Source: Albidovulum sp.
GTDB lineage: Bacteria > Pseudomonadota > Alphaproteobacteria > Rhodobacterales > Rhodobacteraceae
Length of the DNA stretch: 64,000 bases
Assembly (NCBI GenBank): GCA_028823855.1
Contig: JAPPFL010000048.1
Coordinates: forward strand, 62,001 to 126,000
Direction: 5' to 3'
Below the pieces are notes generated by a model. The model saw nothing but the letters and a program-made list of their open reading frames with translations, was not told where the DNA came from and did no database searches. Position 1 is the stretch's first letter, and every line of letters starts with the position of its first letter. The position numbers were made by a program, and so were the translations under genes. Positions 54,294 through 63,889 of this stretch are shown one piece after another.

Positions 54294-55397
54294 TTGACCG
54301 TCCCAACGCCAAATCGCTCCTACCGACTTGCGGTCGGGTCCTACACCGAATCCTACGGCGACTTCCGCGCCCGGGGAAACGGCATTTCGGTCGTCGGTCT
54401 TTCCGACGAGGGCGCGTTTCGACACGTCGGCTCGATGTTTCTTCCGAACCCCAGCTATCTTCGGCATTCCGAGATTCACGATAGAATCTACGCGACGATT
54501 GAGACTCCCGACAGCCGCGCTGCGCTTGCTTCCCTGGAGTTGCCGCGGCCGGGCGCCCGGTTGCGCGTTTCGGCCAGGATCTCCGTCAAAGGCCGCCTTC
54601 CCTGCCACATCGACCTTCATCCGTTGGGACGGTGGATCGCATGCGCCTGCTACGACACAGGCAACGTTCTCGTGAAGGCACTCTCGGACCACGGAGACTT
54701 CGATCCGCATTCGGGCAGTGAAATCCTGCGCACCGGAAGCGGGCCTCATCCCGTCAGGCAAACCAGGTCCCATCCCCATGGCGCAAACTTCTCCCCGGAC
54801 GGACGATGGCTGCTGGTCCCCGATCTGGGTACCGACGAACTGGCGGCCTATCCGTTCGATCCCCATACGGGCGCTTTCGGGATGCCGCTCACATGGCGGG
54901 CTCCGGCGGGCTCCGGTCCGCGAACCCTTGCATTCAGCAACTGCGGCCGTTTCATTGCTCTGGTCAGCGAGTTGTCGTCGGAAGTTTCGAGTCTGCAATG
55001 GCGAGACGGAGCCGTGGAGGAGCCGGCGAGGTTGTCCTCGCGCGGTCCGGCTGAAGAGTCGAACGGAACGGGCAACACCGCGTCGGGACTCAGGATGCAC
55101 CCGGATGGGATTCACTTCGGCGTCGCCAACCGCGGCGACGACTCGATTTCGATTTTTCGCCTGGAATCCCGGACCGGGTCGATCCAGCGTCGGCTAACGT
55201 TTCCGAGCGGCGGGAGGAAGCCGCGGGATTTCGGGTTTTCGCCGTGCGGGCGATGGCTGGTCTCGGCCAATCAGGACAGCGACAGCTGCATACTGTTCGA
55301 AGTCGATTTCCAATCCGTGCCGGTTGTTCAAAGAGTGGCAATGGTTGCTGTTCGATCGCCCAGCAGCGTCTGTTTCCTCTCTGATCGACAGGATTGA
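54294..55397 (+). CDS. Lactonase-family beta-propeller protein (6-phosphogluconolactonase-like)
   Basis: The 367-residue protein has the repeating blade motifs of the seven-bladed lactonase family: PSYLRHSEIHDRIYATIET, PCHIDLHPLGRWIACACY, HPHGANFSPDGRWLLVPDLG, GPRTLAFSNCGRFIALVSEL and KPRDFGFSPCGRWLVSANQD. No signal peptide is visible, so it is probably cytoplasmic. It starts with TTG 27 bp after the regulator stop and is likely cotranscribed with it. Characterised members hydrolyse sugar lactones; a role in the pathway of the transported compound is plausible. Confidence 0.85.
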   Translation: MTVPTPNRSYRLAVGSYTESYGDFRARGNGISVVGLSDEGAFRHVGSMFLPNPSYLRHSEIHDRIYATIETPDSRAALASLELPRPGARLRVSARISVKGRLPCHIDLHPLGRWIACACYDTGNVLVKALSDHGDFDPHSGSEILRTGSGPHPVRQTRSHPHGANFSPDGRWLLVPDLGTDELAAYPFDPHTGAFGMPLTWRAPAGSGPRTLAFSNCGRFIALVSELSSEVSSLQWRDGAVEEPARLSSRGPAEESNGTGNTASGLRMHPDGIHFGVANRGDDSISIFRLESRTGSIQRRLTFPSGGRKPRDFGFSPCGRWLVSANQDSDSCILFEVDFQSVPVVQRVAMVAVRSPSSVCFLSDRQD

Positions 55398-57219
55398 CCC
55401 GAAAATTCCGGTCGAATCCGGATTGGACCCGCGTACAATCCGGCGAACCGCGCATGGATGATGGCAAATTCCACCAATTGGCACGGCCCTTCAGGCCAGG
55501 CATTCGGCAGCAGCAGGCGTTTCAATGGGATGACTGTCCATGCTGATCGAGGATTCCGGAGCCCGGCCGGGAGGGCCGGTTTCGCATCCATGCCGAAGCC
55601 CGCATGGTCAGGAAAGGGGAATGGATCGCGTGCTTTTGAACCAATCCTCCGGTTTCCGCTTTTCTTCACCGACTGGAGGTTGAATAGCGATGACGGCAGG
55701 TAGCTATCCTTGAAGTAGCGGTACATCGGGTTGCCAGTTCCCGGATCAGCTTCACCGATCACTCCCAGCGCAACAGGCGTATAGTCGCAATAACTTCCGT
55801 CGACGATTCCGTTCTACATTCGGGGACCCGGGAATCCTCCCGGCATGAGATTTGCGGACGCGTATGTATCGAATATCCATTTGAGTTAAGCGGCCTTCCG
55901 GGCCGGATAATCTTGTCCGAACAGCGAATCGTTGTTCCAATCGGTCTAAAATGGAGCCTTGCGAAGGAGCTTCGCTGGGGGATGGGAATGCCGGCGCTTG
56001 CCGGAATGCTTTTTGCGCAACCGAAGCTTTCGATCGAAAAATGGCTTTTCTCCATTTCGGACAGTTCATTGCCGTCGGAAACAGTTGTCAATCCTTCGAA
56101 GACTGCAATGATCATTGCGGGTTCGAACGCCCTACACAATAAGGGCAACCGCTTTTGAAATTTCCGGCATGACGCGATTTCCGGTAAGCCGGTTGCTGCG
56201 CGCATCAACTCGATCACGCTTTCGTTTCGCCAGATGGCCTTCTGCAGCTTTCCGTGCATCGAGTCCCTACTTTGAAAAGCTCGGACCTGCCAACGACAGA
56301 CAAGAAAATTGTTTGTATAACGGCTCTATAGCCGCGCCTGATGGAACGATTTTCGACAAACCGCTTTACCGGTCGAGTTACACTGTCGCCGGGCGCACAC
56401 TCTTGGAATGCCCAGATGCAGAATCGCCGTCTGCGTTATCTGCATCGACACCGACAGGCTCGGCGTCATCGCGCAGGTTGACGTGGGCGAATCTGTGTTC
56501 AGCCGCCTGATTGTCGGAACGCACGGCGGCGAGGGCTTTTCGAACATGCAGGGATTTTTAAGCCTCTTGCTCTTCCGCTATCGAAGGGATGGCGCATCTC
56601 TCGCCATGAATGAGTAGTGGGGATTCGTTCGCCTGCCTAAAGATGGGCAAGTCGGAACAGTTTCCCCAACTATTGCTGGGGATTGGTCGTTTTTCCAGAA
56701 GAAAGGGTCGGCCTCCTCCACGGTCCCAATGACCATCAGCGCGATATCTGCGCAAGATACTTGCGCGGGCTGTTCACTCGAGCCATTCGCGAACGTGATG
56801 CGAGAACAGCCTTTCAATGTGTCAAAGGGTTCGTATGGCCCGGAAATTTACCGGGTTTAGGTCGCGGACACCGGCGTCGGGTATACTGCTGCGTTCTCAT
56901 TTGAACCTGCTACGGGGTTCGACTAGTTGCGGCGAGTAGAACAAACAGTCCTAGCTTGCACGATGCTGGCTAAATTTGTGAACCAGCGGGGATATGTCGC
57001 ATCAAACTTGACCGGATTGAGCCCACGCATTATTCCGTTCCTCGCACGGAACGAACAGGTTGTGTTCCGTGATGCGGCTACCGGACTTGAAACAGCACGC
57101 AGTGAAAGGCTTGCAGGCATGAACAAGGGCGCCAATCTCGTTGCGGGCTTTTGCGGTCGTTTAAAAATTCTTGGTCTAGGCAGCAATGCCTATGAAGTAA
57201 CAGTCGATAGGAGAATGTA
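55398..57219. other. Non-coding stretch, 1.8 kb
   Basis: Frames of 70-170 codons occur on both strands but have no ribosome binding sites, motifs or natural composition. The last 30 bp hold the binding site AGGAG for the HdeD-like gene. Nothing else is recognisable. Confidence 0.45.
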
Positions 57220-57807
57220 ATGAAAGCTGCCACTGACAACCAAACTGAACAAATGACAAAAGAGGCGTTGGCCTCGCTTTGGTGGATGCCATTGATTCGC
57301 GGCGTATTGCTGGTCCTTTTTGGCTTTCTCATGTTTATCCAACCCGGGACCACCCTCCTGAATTTACTGTGGTTCATGGGTATCTACTGGATTGTGGATG
57401 GCGTCTTCAGCGTGATTGAAGGAGTACGCGGCCACGCCGAAAAATCGCGTATGTGGCTATTTGTTAGCGGGATTGTCAGCGTTTTGGGCGGGATATTTAT
57501 TCTCGGGAATCCAATAGTAGCCGGCATAGTCAGCGGCTCAATCCTGGCCTATCTCATCGGCATCGCAATCGTCATTAGCGGCATCATGATGATCTTTGCC
57601 GGGCGTGACAAGGACGGGGAAAAACATTGGAGTTTATGGGGGGTGATTATGGGCATCCTCTATATTCTATTCGGCCTCTTCGTCATCTCCCACCCGGTGG
57701 CTACCATGGTCACGCTGACCTGGCTCCTCACCGTATGGGCGATTGTAGCTGGAGTTATTGCCATTGTCATGGCATTTCGGCTACGCGGCTTGGCCGCATC
57801 GAAATAG
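57220..57807 (+). CDS. HdeD-family (DUF308) membrane protein
   Basis: The 195-residue protein is almost all hydrophobic, with six predicted membrane segments in three similar hairpins, as in the acid-resistance membrane protein HdeD. Typical stretches are LIRGVLLVLFGFLMFIQPGT, SGIVSVLGGIFILGNPIVAG and IMGILYILFGLFVISHPVAT. TAGGAG lies upstream of the ATG. In Escherichia coli HdeD helps survival at low pH; most relatives are uncharacterised. The gene stands alone, with large non-coding gaps on both sides. Confidence 0.9.
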   Translation: MKAATDNQTEQMTKEALASLWWMPLIRGVLLVLFGFLMFIQPGTTLLNLLWFMGIYWIVDGVFSVIEGVRGHAEKSRMWLFVSGIVSVLGGIFILGNPIVAGIVSGSILAYLIGIAIVISGIMMIFAGRDKDGEKHWSLWGVIMGILYILFGLFVISHPVATMVTLTWLLTVWAIVAGVIAIVMAFRLRGLAASK

Positions 57808-59449
57808 ATGTGCCCAACGTTAATCCATATGGGGAAATCATCTTAACCGAACCAATTATTTTGATCGGCGGGTCGATCATTTCGCCAACATCGCTGCTAG
57901 TGCGCTGAAAATCTTCCTCCAATCTTGGAAGGATCGCCGTTTGAAGGTGGCGACAGTTGCCGGGAAAGCGCATTCGGTGCGCCGCAGCGCGTTCAAGCGC
58001 GACCGGAATTTTTTCAAATGATTCCGGAATAATGTTCAAATGCATCGGAATCTGCGTCAAATTGGCAAGACGGACAATAAAGCGAATTTAAGAATCCAGC
58101 TTTAGATTTGGTAGCTTCGTTCTCTTTTCATTTCGGAGAAGTCGGCGCAATACCGGCTTGGCAATTGCCTGTCTTTAATGCCAAAGCGCAGATGCGGGAT
58201 CGCGCTCATGCATGAGCTTTTGCGGTGTAGCAGCATTTGCGCAAAGAAGCGTCAGCATTGCAACTTCAGAGGAAAGTCAGTGGACGAGTCAAGCAGTAGT
58301 GTCGGCGTGCCTGCAAAGGAGACAATGCGTGTCCACTAAATCGGATGCCATCGTAAAGCGTGTCCGGCCATGTCCCTATGGCGTTGATCGGCTTGAACAT
58401 AGATGATGCCATTAGCTTCGGCGAAAATCTAAGCCACCGCTTGTGGCACGACAGGGCGGCGTGTTCCGCAATTGCTGCCATCTCCATGCTGACCGAAGGT
58501 AAAGGGTGGGCGGATCGAATCTCTCGCCGAGTCTCCGGCCGTCCGAAGGCGGGCCTGTCGGAAACCCGCGCGCAGTCCCGATCCCGGACCCACCTATCCG
58601 CCGCATGCCGACGAGTACCCCATGTTCATCGCCAAAATCTAGCATTCCCGGTATTCGACGATTCGCGACAAGCTAATCGAGCCCCTCCATAAGGGAGGAT
58701 TGCTCACGCACCCGTGACGAGAGAGGATTGCTCAATCAAGATTTACAGAGGCGAGATGACACTCGAACTTGGTCACCCATCTGCCCAGAAGACGGTGGGC
58801 AAAGCGTGATAGCGCCAAGCGACAAAGATGGCACCGCAACGTACGCTTAGATAAATCGGGCGCGCGAGGGAGCCAATTTTACAATAGCCAAAGACGAGGA
58901 AAACAGGATTGCGAAGTAGAACAACCGGTTTTGGATCCAGGTCGGGCCTACTAGTTTTCACTCCAGTGGTTTCGGTCAACGTGTATAGCTGCGCAAGAAA
59001 CCGCGAGGCGATTGGACATCGCTCTCTTACTTCCGTCCCGTTTGCGAAAAGACCAAAGACTGATTGTAGCCGGCGATTGGAAATGGCCGTGCCCATTGCG
59101 GCGTGATTCTGTTGTCCAGGGAAGGTTCGCCAAACCTTGAGTGGAGAGTGTCGGCAATCGTCGACGACAGATTCCGCGGTCGATGCGGACGGCGGACCGA
59201 ACTGAGAGAGCACGGCAATAGGTAACCGATTTTCGACCTCGAAAATCACGTTGCCGCCGCCTCCGCGTGGATTCTGGTGTTTTCGCCGGTTTCGAATCGG
59301 AATACCCTGCCAGGAGCGACGGCGGTCTGCTCGCGGTCAAGATCGACCGGCATGCTTGCCGCCTCGTTCCCGAATCCCTTGGTTTGCTTCGACCAAGGCC
59401 AAGCATTGGGGGCTGCGCCCAGCGCTGACGATGCGCGAAAGAGCAAAGC
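57808..59449. other. Non-coding stretch, 1.6 kb
   Basis: No convincing gene is seen. Short frames around 58260-58700 and a minus-strand frame at 58773-59249 lack motifs and start signals. Base composition rises in GC toward the GNAT gene. Confidence 0.45.
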
Positions 59450-59953
59450 ATGGTGACCGATTTTCTCATACGGCTTGAGGCCGCTGGCGACCGGAAGGAA
59501 GTCGAAGCCCTGCTGCTCGCGGCGTTCTCTACCTCTTTGGAACTCCGCCTCGTGCGTCGATTGCGCGAAGACAACGATGTCGCGTACGCGCTGGTCGCGG
59601 TGGACGCGGCCGGAGTCGTCGGCCATGCCCTGTTCTCGAGACTGCGCGCGCCGACCGCGGCGCTCGCTCTGGGGCCGGTCGCGGTCGCGGCAAAACGACG
59701 CCGCCAGGGGGTTGCTGCCGAGTTGATCGGGGCCGGGCTTGAACGGGCAAGGAAGGAGGGCTGGGCGGCGGTCGTCGTGGTGGGCGATCCGTCCTACTAT
59801 CGGCGCTTCGGATTCAGCCAAGGTGCTGTGCGCGGAATATCATGCCGCTATGCCGGTCCGGCTCTGATGGGGCTGGCCCTCGCCGAAGGCGGCCTCGGCG
59901 AGCCGCGCATCGAATACGCGTCCGCCTTCTCATTGATCCCGGATTCGAACTGA
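59450..59953 (+). CDS. GNAT-family N-acetyltransferase (YhbS-like)
   Basis: The 167-residue protein is a GNAT acyltransferase. The acetyl-CoA loop is LGPVAVAAKRRRQGVAAELI near residues 83-102, and VVVVGDPSYYRRFGF is the segment typical of the YhbS-like group. Substrate is unknown. The gene is GC-rich compared with neighbours to the left. The ribosome binding site is weak (GAAAGAG), and a GTG directly after the ATG is an alternative start. Confidence 0.88.
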   Translation: MVTDFLIRLEAAGDRKEVEALLLAAFSTSLELRLVRRLREDNDVAYALVAVDAAGVVGHALFSRLRAPTAALALGPVAVAAKRRRQGVAAELIGAGLERARKEGWAAVVVVGDPSYYRRFGFSQGAVRGISCRYAGPALMGLALAEGGLGEPRIEYASAFSLIPDSN

Positions 59954-60276
59954 GACACTGGCCGAGTCCGTCGGACGCCCGTCGCGTCCTGGCCGAATCT
60001 TTATGCGCGAGGATACGACGGACAGCGAATTCGAATAATGCGCGAAGCCATTTCGCGGTCATCCGCCACCAACGGGAACCTACCGGCTTCACCTTTATTG
60101 TGCGGGCGGCGCGATGGGGAGCATAGCCACAGCGCGCCCGGCAGCCCGAAACCCGGATAATTTTGAACCGGTTAGGGCGGCGCGGTCAGGCAGAGCCCTA
60201 GTCTTGACAACTAGGGCGCCGGGTGCGCTTAACGCTTCCGTTCCATACGGATTCCGCTCTCTTGCGCGCCTGCGCC
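59954..60276. other. Gap between GNAT gene and broken nuclease gene
   Basis: About 320 bp with no recognisable gene. Convergent transcripts would end here; no strong terminator is visible. Confidence 0.35.
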
Positions 60277-61167
60277 TCAGCATCGGCCCCAGTTTGGCAC
60301 AGTGCCCGCGTGATCGCCATATTCGTCGTACCACGAGCCCAAGCGAAGCTGAAGGCCCGTCGCGAAGTAATGCAAGAGGCGTCCGCAGCTTAACTTCGGT
60401 TCCCGTCCTTCCTCCCCTATTGTCATCCAGGCCGTTTCGTTGCCTGCATCGGCGGACGTCAAATCCGCGTCCGAGGCTATTCCTAGAGCCTCCGCAATTT
60501 GGATCATTATTGCCGGGAAACAGAGAGTTGCTCCCATTTCTTGATCCAGAATCAGCACCGATGCGTCATTCGGCCTGATTCCGTCTTCCAAGCGCTCGAC
60601 CTTGCATGCACTCCGACCCAAGGCGATCAAGAAAGCGTAGCACCGGTTCCTCCACTGTCATCCGGTAGCCGGTTTAGCCATTTCAGTGATGGTTGCATCG
60701 GCCCTCATTGTTCCAAATCTGAATTCGTTCTCGACCAGCCGTCTTTCTTGCAGTGTCTCCATGTCTTCTACCATTCGGCGGTAATTCCGAATAACGTCGG
60801 CACGATTTGCCCGCGAAGCCTTCACCTCGCCGACCGCCGCAACCCATTCGACTCCTACCAGGTCAGTTTTTCCCTCTTCCGTTCTGTGCCTAGTCGATGC
60901 TGGAACGTCTCTGACGATAATGATGTCCATCCGCCCGGATTTCGCGACGTCGGTCCTAACCACGCGTCCATGCGTTACCCGGTACTGTCTTCCGATCAGG
61001 CTCCCGATAGGCTCCCTCACCGCTTTTTCGGGTCCATCCCCACTTGTTCGGATGCTGTTCCTTCCGCCTGCTGCCCTCGCCCATTTGGCAATACAGGAAT
61101 AACCCCTCTGCAACTGCCGCGCAGAGTTCGTCCGAGCTGAATGTATCCCTTTTCTCTCATTCGTCAC
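60277..61167 (-). pseudogene. DUF6602-like putative nuclease gene interrupted by one TGA
   Basis: One minus-strand frame of about 297 codons from GTG 61167 is broken only by TGA at 60658-60660. Before the stop it reads WARAAGGRNSIRTSGDGPEK, then IGRQYRVTHGRVVRT, SGRMDIIIVRDVP and VEWVAAVGEVKASRANRADV. This resembles DUF6602 proteins, whose D...ExK core is of PD-(D/E)xK nuclease type (QLDIVIYD...V.A.IEVKS). After the stop the same frame continues CYAFLIALGRSACKVERLED and RPNDASVLILDQEMG, the expected C-terminal half. The GTG has TTGAGG upstream. It may once have served in defence against foreign DNA; that is inference. Confidence 0.5.
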
Positions 61168-61528
61168 ATTGGCCTCAACCCAATTCGTCCCAGTCGATTG
61201 AACGTTTCCGGGTTCCGGTTTCCAGGAAAGAGTACTTTCTTGCCGCGCCAAGGAAAGCGGCCTATAGGCCGCCATGTCCGGCCTAGACCGGCGCGCGGGA
61301 GCTCTTCATCCGAGTGAAGGCCTCCGCAGTCAACCCCGGGATTCGGCTTCCCCAAGGACGGGGACTGCAGGGGTATCGCAGATGTACTGCTGTGTCGCCT
61401 CAGCGCCTAAGGACCCGGGGGGCATGCTTCCGGATTGGCGAGCGGGGACGGAGTTCCCGGCGGGTCAAAAACGAAGCGCATAGCGATCCGCTCTCCACGA
61501 TCGCGCGTTGGAATGGAGGAACTTCGCA

Positions 61529-62797
61529 ATGATCGGCGATTTGTGCGACAGGGCAATTTTCTGGGCGTGCGCAATCGGGATGCTGCTGGGTGTGGCGAGC
61601 ATGTCGCTGGCCGGCGGGGCGGCGCTGCCGCCGACGGCGCGGGCGGACGGGTCCGCCGCGCTCAAGATCGGATTGCTGATGGACTTGAGCAGCGGTTCGG
61701 CGGAGGTCTACAGGGACAGGCAGCGGGCGTTCAAGCTCGCGATCAAGCATGTAAACGAGGGCGGCGGCGTGTTCGGCTTGCCGGTGACGGTCGCGGTCGG
61801 CGATGCCACCGCGGACCCGGAGAAGGCGGTCGCGGCGGCACGGTATCTTGTCGAGGTCGAGGGCGTGCATGCCATCGTCGGCCCCAACGCCAGCGTCAGC
61901 GCGCTGCCGGTGGCCGAGCGGGTGATCGGTCCGTCCGCCATCCCCACCGTCAGCTTCTCCGCCACGTCGCCGGAACTGACCACCGTCGCCGACAATGATT
62001 TCCTCTTTCGAACCGCGCTTTCCGACGTAACGCAGGGACCCGTCCTCGCCGGCGTCGCGCACGAGCGAGGCTTCGACAATGTCGGCGTGATCTACGTCGA
62101 CGACCCCTGGGGGCGAGGCCTTGCGGACGCCTTCGAAGCAGCCTGGGAGGGTCCACTCAAGGCCGTCCCGGTGGACCGCGGCCGGACCGGCTTCCTGACC
62201 GCGCTGCGCGAGTCCGCAAGCGGGGAAGCGCAGGCACTCGTGGTGATTGCTTTCGAGTCGGCGGCCCTGACCATGGTACGCGAGGCGATCGACAACGGCA
62301 TTTACGACAACTTCGTCTTCGGCGACGCCGCCAAGCGGGCGAGCCTGGTCCGGTCGCTGGGAGGCGCCCGCCTCGGCAACATGTACGGCACCGGGCCCGC
62401 GTCGGCGCCGAACAGCGCCGCGTCTGCAGCGTGGGAGGCGGCATATGTCGCCGAGTACGGCGCGCTGCCGGTGCTCGCCTACGTCAAGGAGACCTACGAC
62501 GCCACGGTCGCCCTGGCGTTTGCGGCGCAGGCTGCGGGTCGGCTGCGCGGCGCCGAAATCCGAAACCGGCTGCGCGAAGTGGGCAGTTCGCCGGGCACCG
62601 TCGTGAACGCCGGCCCGGTTGGCGTCGCCGATGCGCTTCGCATTCTCGCCAACAACGGGGAAATCGATTACGAAGGCGCCTCGGGCAGCATGGACTGGGA
62701 CGGCAACGGCGATTTGCGCCGCGGCCACATCGGCATCTGGCGCTTCACCGAAGACGAGCGGATCGAGGAGGTCCGAGCGGCGGCATTCGAGAAGTAG
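61529..62797 (+). CDS. Branched-chain amino acid/urea-type ABC transporter substrate-binding protein
   Basis: The 422-residue protein has an N-terminal hydrophobic signal (about residues 8-40, ending near ARADG) and a type I periplasmic-binding domain: KIGLLMDLSSGSAEVYRDRQ, AAARYLVEVEGVHAIVGPNA, VGVIYVDDPWGRGLADAFEA and YDATVALAFAAQAAGRLRG. The ATG at 61529 has GGAGG at good spacing and is preferred to the one at 61508. No permease or ATPase is adjacent, so it is an orphan or an environmental sensor. The gene is distinctly GC-richer than most of the window, which may mean recent transfer. Confidence 0.9.
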   Translation: MIGDLCDRAIFWACAIGMLLGVASMSLAGGAALPPTARADGSAALKIGLLMDLSSGSAEVYRDRQRAFKLAIKHVNEGGGVFGLPVTVAVGDATADPEKAVAAARYLVEVEGVHAIVGPNASVSALPVAERVIGPSAIPTVSFSATSPELTTVADNDFLFRTALSDVTQGPVLAGVAHERGFDNVGVIYVDDPWGRGLADAFEAAWEGPLKAVPVDRGRTGFLTALRESASGEAQALVVIAFESAALTMVREAIDNGIYDNFVFGDAAKRASLVRSLGGARLGNMYGTGPASAPNSAASAAWEAAYVAEYGALPVLAYVKETYDATVALAFAAQAAGRLRGAEIRNRLREVGSSPGTVVNAGPVGVADALRILANNGEIDYEGASGSMDWDGNGDLRRGHIGIWRFTEDERIEEVRAAAFEK

Positions 62798-63215
62798 GGT
62801 TCCTGTTGCTCGCCCGGATAGCATGCGTTCCGTTGTACCCTGCCAAAGCGAATGAACGCGGGCGGTCACTACGCATAGCACGCGCAAACCCGTCGTCTTA
62901 TATCAAACTCAACTGCGTGCCGCTCGATTCCACGGCTACGCGGAACGGTTGCCACGGATATTGCCGCAGGGGGGGTGTGCGCCGCCTCTTATTCGAATCA
63001 AATTGTTTGCAAATAGTTTGCCAGAGCGTCAATTTGACTGTCTCTAGACATGAAAATCCACTGAAAACATCTGTGTTTTCAAGGGATTTCAACAGTTGCG
63101 GGGATGGGATATGAACCTGCGGCCTTCAGGTTTTGAGAATGAAGGATGCACCTCGTCGGCCAACCCGGCGTTGATATTCGCCGCGGTTGCAAGCCCCCCG
63201 GACTCGTGAAACTCC
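62798..63215. other. Non-coding region holding a degenerate tRNA half
   Basis: GC content drops sharply after the binding-protein gene. Apart from the tRNA-like segment at 63095-63138 I see no gene. Confidence 0.4.
63095..63138 (-). other. Degenerate 3' half of a tRNA (Met-like), possible old attachment site
   Basis: On the minus strand the segment runs CTCAAAACCTGAAGG, CCGCAGGTTCATATC, CCATCCCCGCAAC. It aligns closely with the anticodon-loop-to-acceptor half of elongator tRNA-Met (CTCATAACCCGAAGG...GCAGGTTCAAATCC...CCCGCAACC). The T-stem no longer pairs well and no matching 5' half is present, so it is not a working tRNA. Half-tRNA copies are typically left by integrases that use the 3' end of tRNA genes. 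Confidence 0.4.
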
Positions 63216-63602
63216 CTATACCAGCTCCACCGGAGGGCCATATCCTTCAAGCGCGCGGTCGCGCGTGATCAATGGCCAGCCCTCCCGCCGGGCCTGTGCG
63301 ATCAGAATGCGATCAAAGGGATCGGCATGAAGCGGAGGAAGTTTCGCCACTTCCAGCGCGTGGCCCGTCGTAATTGGCAACTCCGTCCAGCCATTCACCG
63401 CAAGTCCTGCACGCAATTTAGCGGGATCGACCTTGAAATCCGCCCGACCGAGACCCGCCTTAATCACCACCTCCCAAATGCTGGCCGCCGAAACATGAGG
63501 AAGCTGCTCTTCATCGGTAACGCGTGCCAGAGCAGTCGGGCTCAACCGCTCAGGCGTATAAGCCGCCCATAGCACCAGATGAGTGTCGACGAGGAGAGTC
63601 AC
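63216..63602 (-). CDS. vapC: VapC-type PIN-domain toxin
   Basis: The 128-residue protein is a PIN-domain ribonuclease toxin. The acidic active site comprises Asp in LLVDTH, Glu in ASIWEVVIKAGLG, Asp in HADPFDRILIAQA and Asp in LITRDRAL. Its start overlaps the antitoxin stop by four bases, the usual antitoxin-first coupling. The group with HADPFDR and a Phd-type partner is common in proteobacteria. The site appears intact, so the toxin should be active when freed from its antitoxin. Confidence 0.93.
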   Translation of the reverse strand: MTLLVDTHLVLWAAYTPERLSPTALARVTDEEQLPHVSAASIWEVVIKAGLGRADFKVDPAKLRAGLAVNGWTELPITTGHALEVAKLPPLHADPFDRILIAQARREGWPLITRDRALEGYGPPVELV

Positions 63603-63829
63603 CCGAGGAATGCCTCCGCGATCTCCTCCGCTCCCATGCGATCAAAATCGTCTGGCACGGCGCCCTGCCCCGACAGAAAGCCGAGGCGCTTAGATCCTTC
63701 GGGTACAATTGCTTCAACCTTAACAAGCGGTTTGCCGGCGCGAGCAATGATAAATCCCTCGCCCGATGCGGCTGCGGCCACCAACCTGGACAGATTTGTC
63801 TTGGCTTCGTGCATGTTCACGGTCTTCAT
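63599..63829 (-). CDS. Phd/YefM-type antitoxin partner of the PIN toxin
   Basis: The 76-residue protein starts MKTVNMHEAKTNLSRLVAAA, the Phd/YefM fold motif, followed by GEGFIIARAGKPLVKVEAI, and has a flexible acidic C-terminus that would wrap the toxin. AGGAGG lies at good spacing from the ATG. It should neutralise the toxin and repress the shared promoter. Confidence 0.93.
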   Translation of the reverse strand: MKTVNMHEAKTNLSRLVAAAASGEGFIIARAGKPLVKVEAIVPEGSKRLGFLSGQGAVPDDFDRMGAEEIAEAFLG

Positions 63830-63842
63830 GCCTACTTCCTCC

Positions 63843-63889
63843 TTAGTCTATGAACTAAGCTAAGCTTGGCACGATTGCAAGCTTTGCAA
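63843..63889. promoter_or_regulatory. Candidate operator/promoter of the toxin-antitoxin pair
   Basis: Upstream of the antitoxin gene lie TTAGT (63843-63847) inverted with ACTAA (63854-63858), and two copies of the palindrome TTGCAA (63875-63880 and 63884-63889) separated by three bases. Such paired palindromes are typical of autorepression sites. The exact promoter boxes are not certain. From 63890 to the window end I see no gene. Confidence 0.4.

Noticed and set aside
55759-56259. Minus-strand frame of 166 codons
   Set aside because: Unnatural composition and no start signal or motif.
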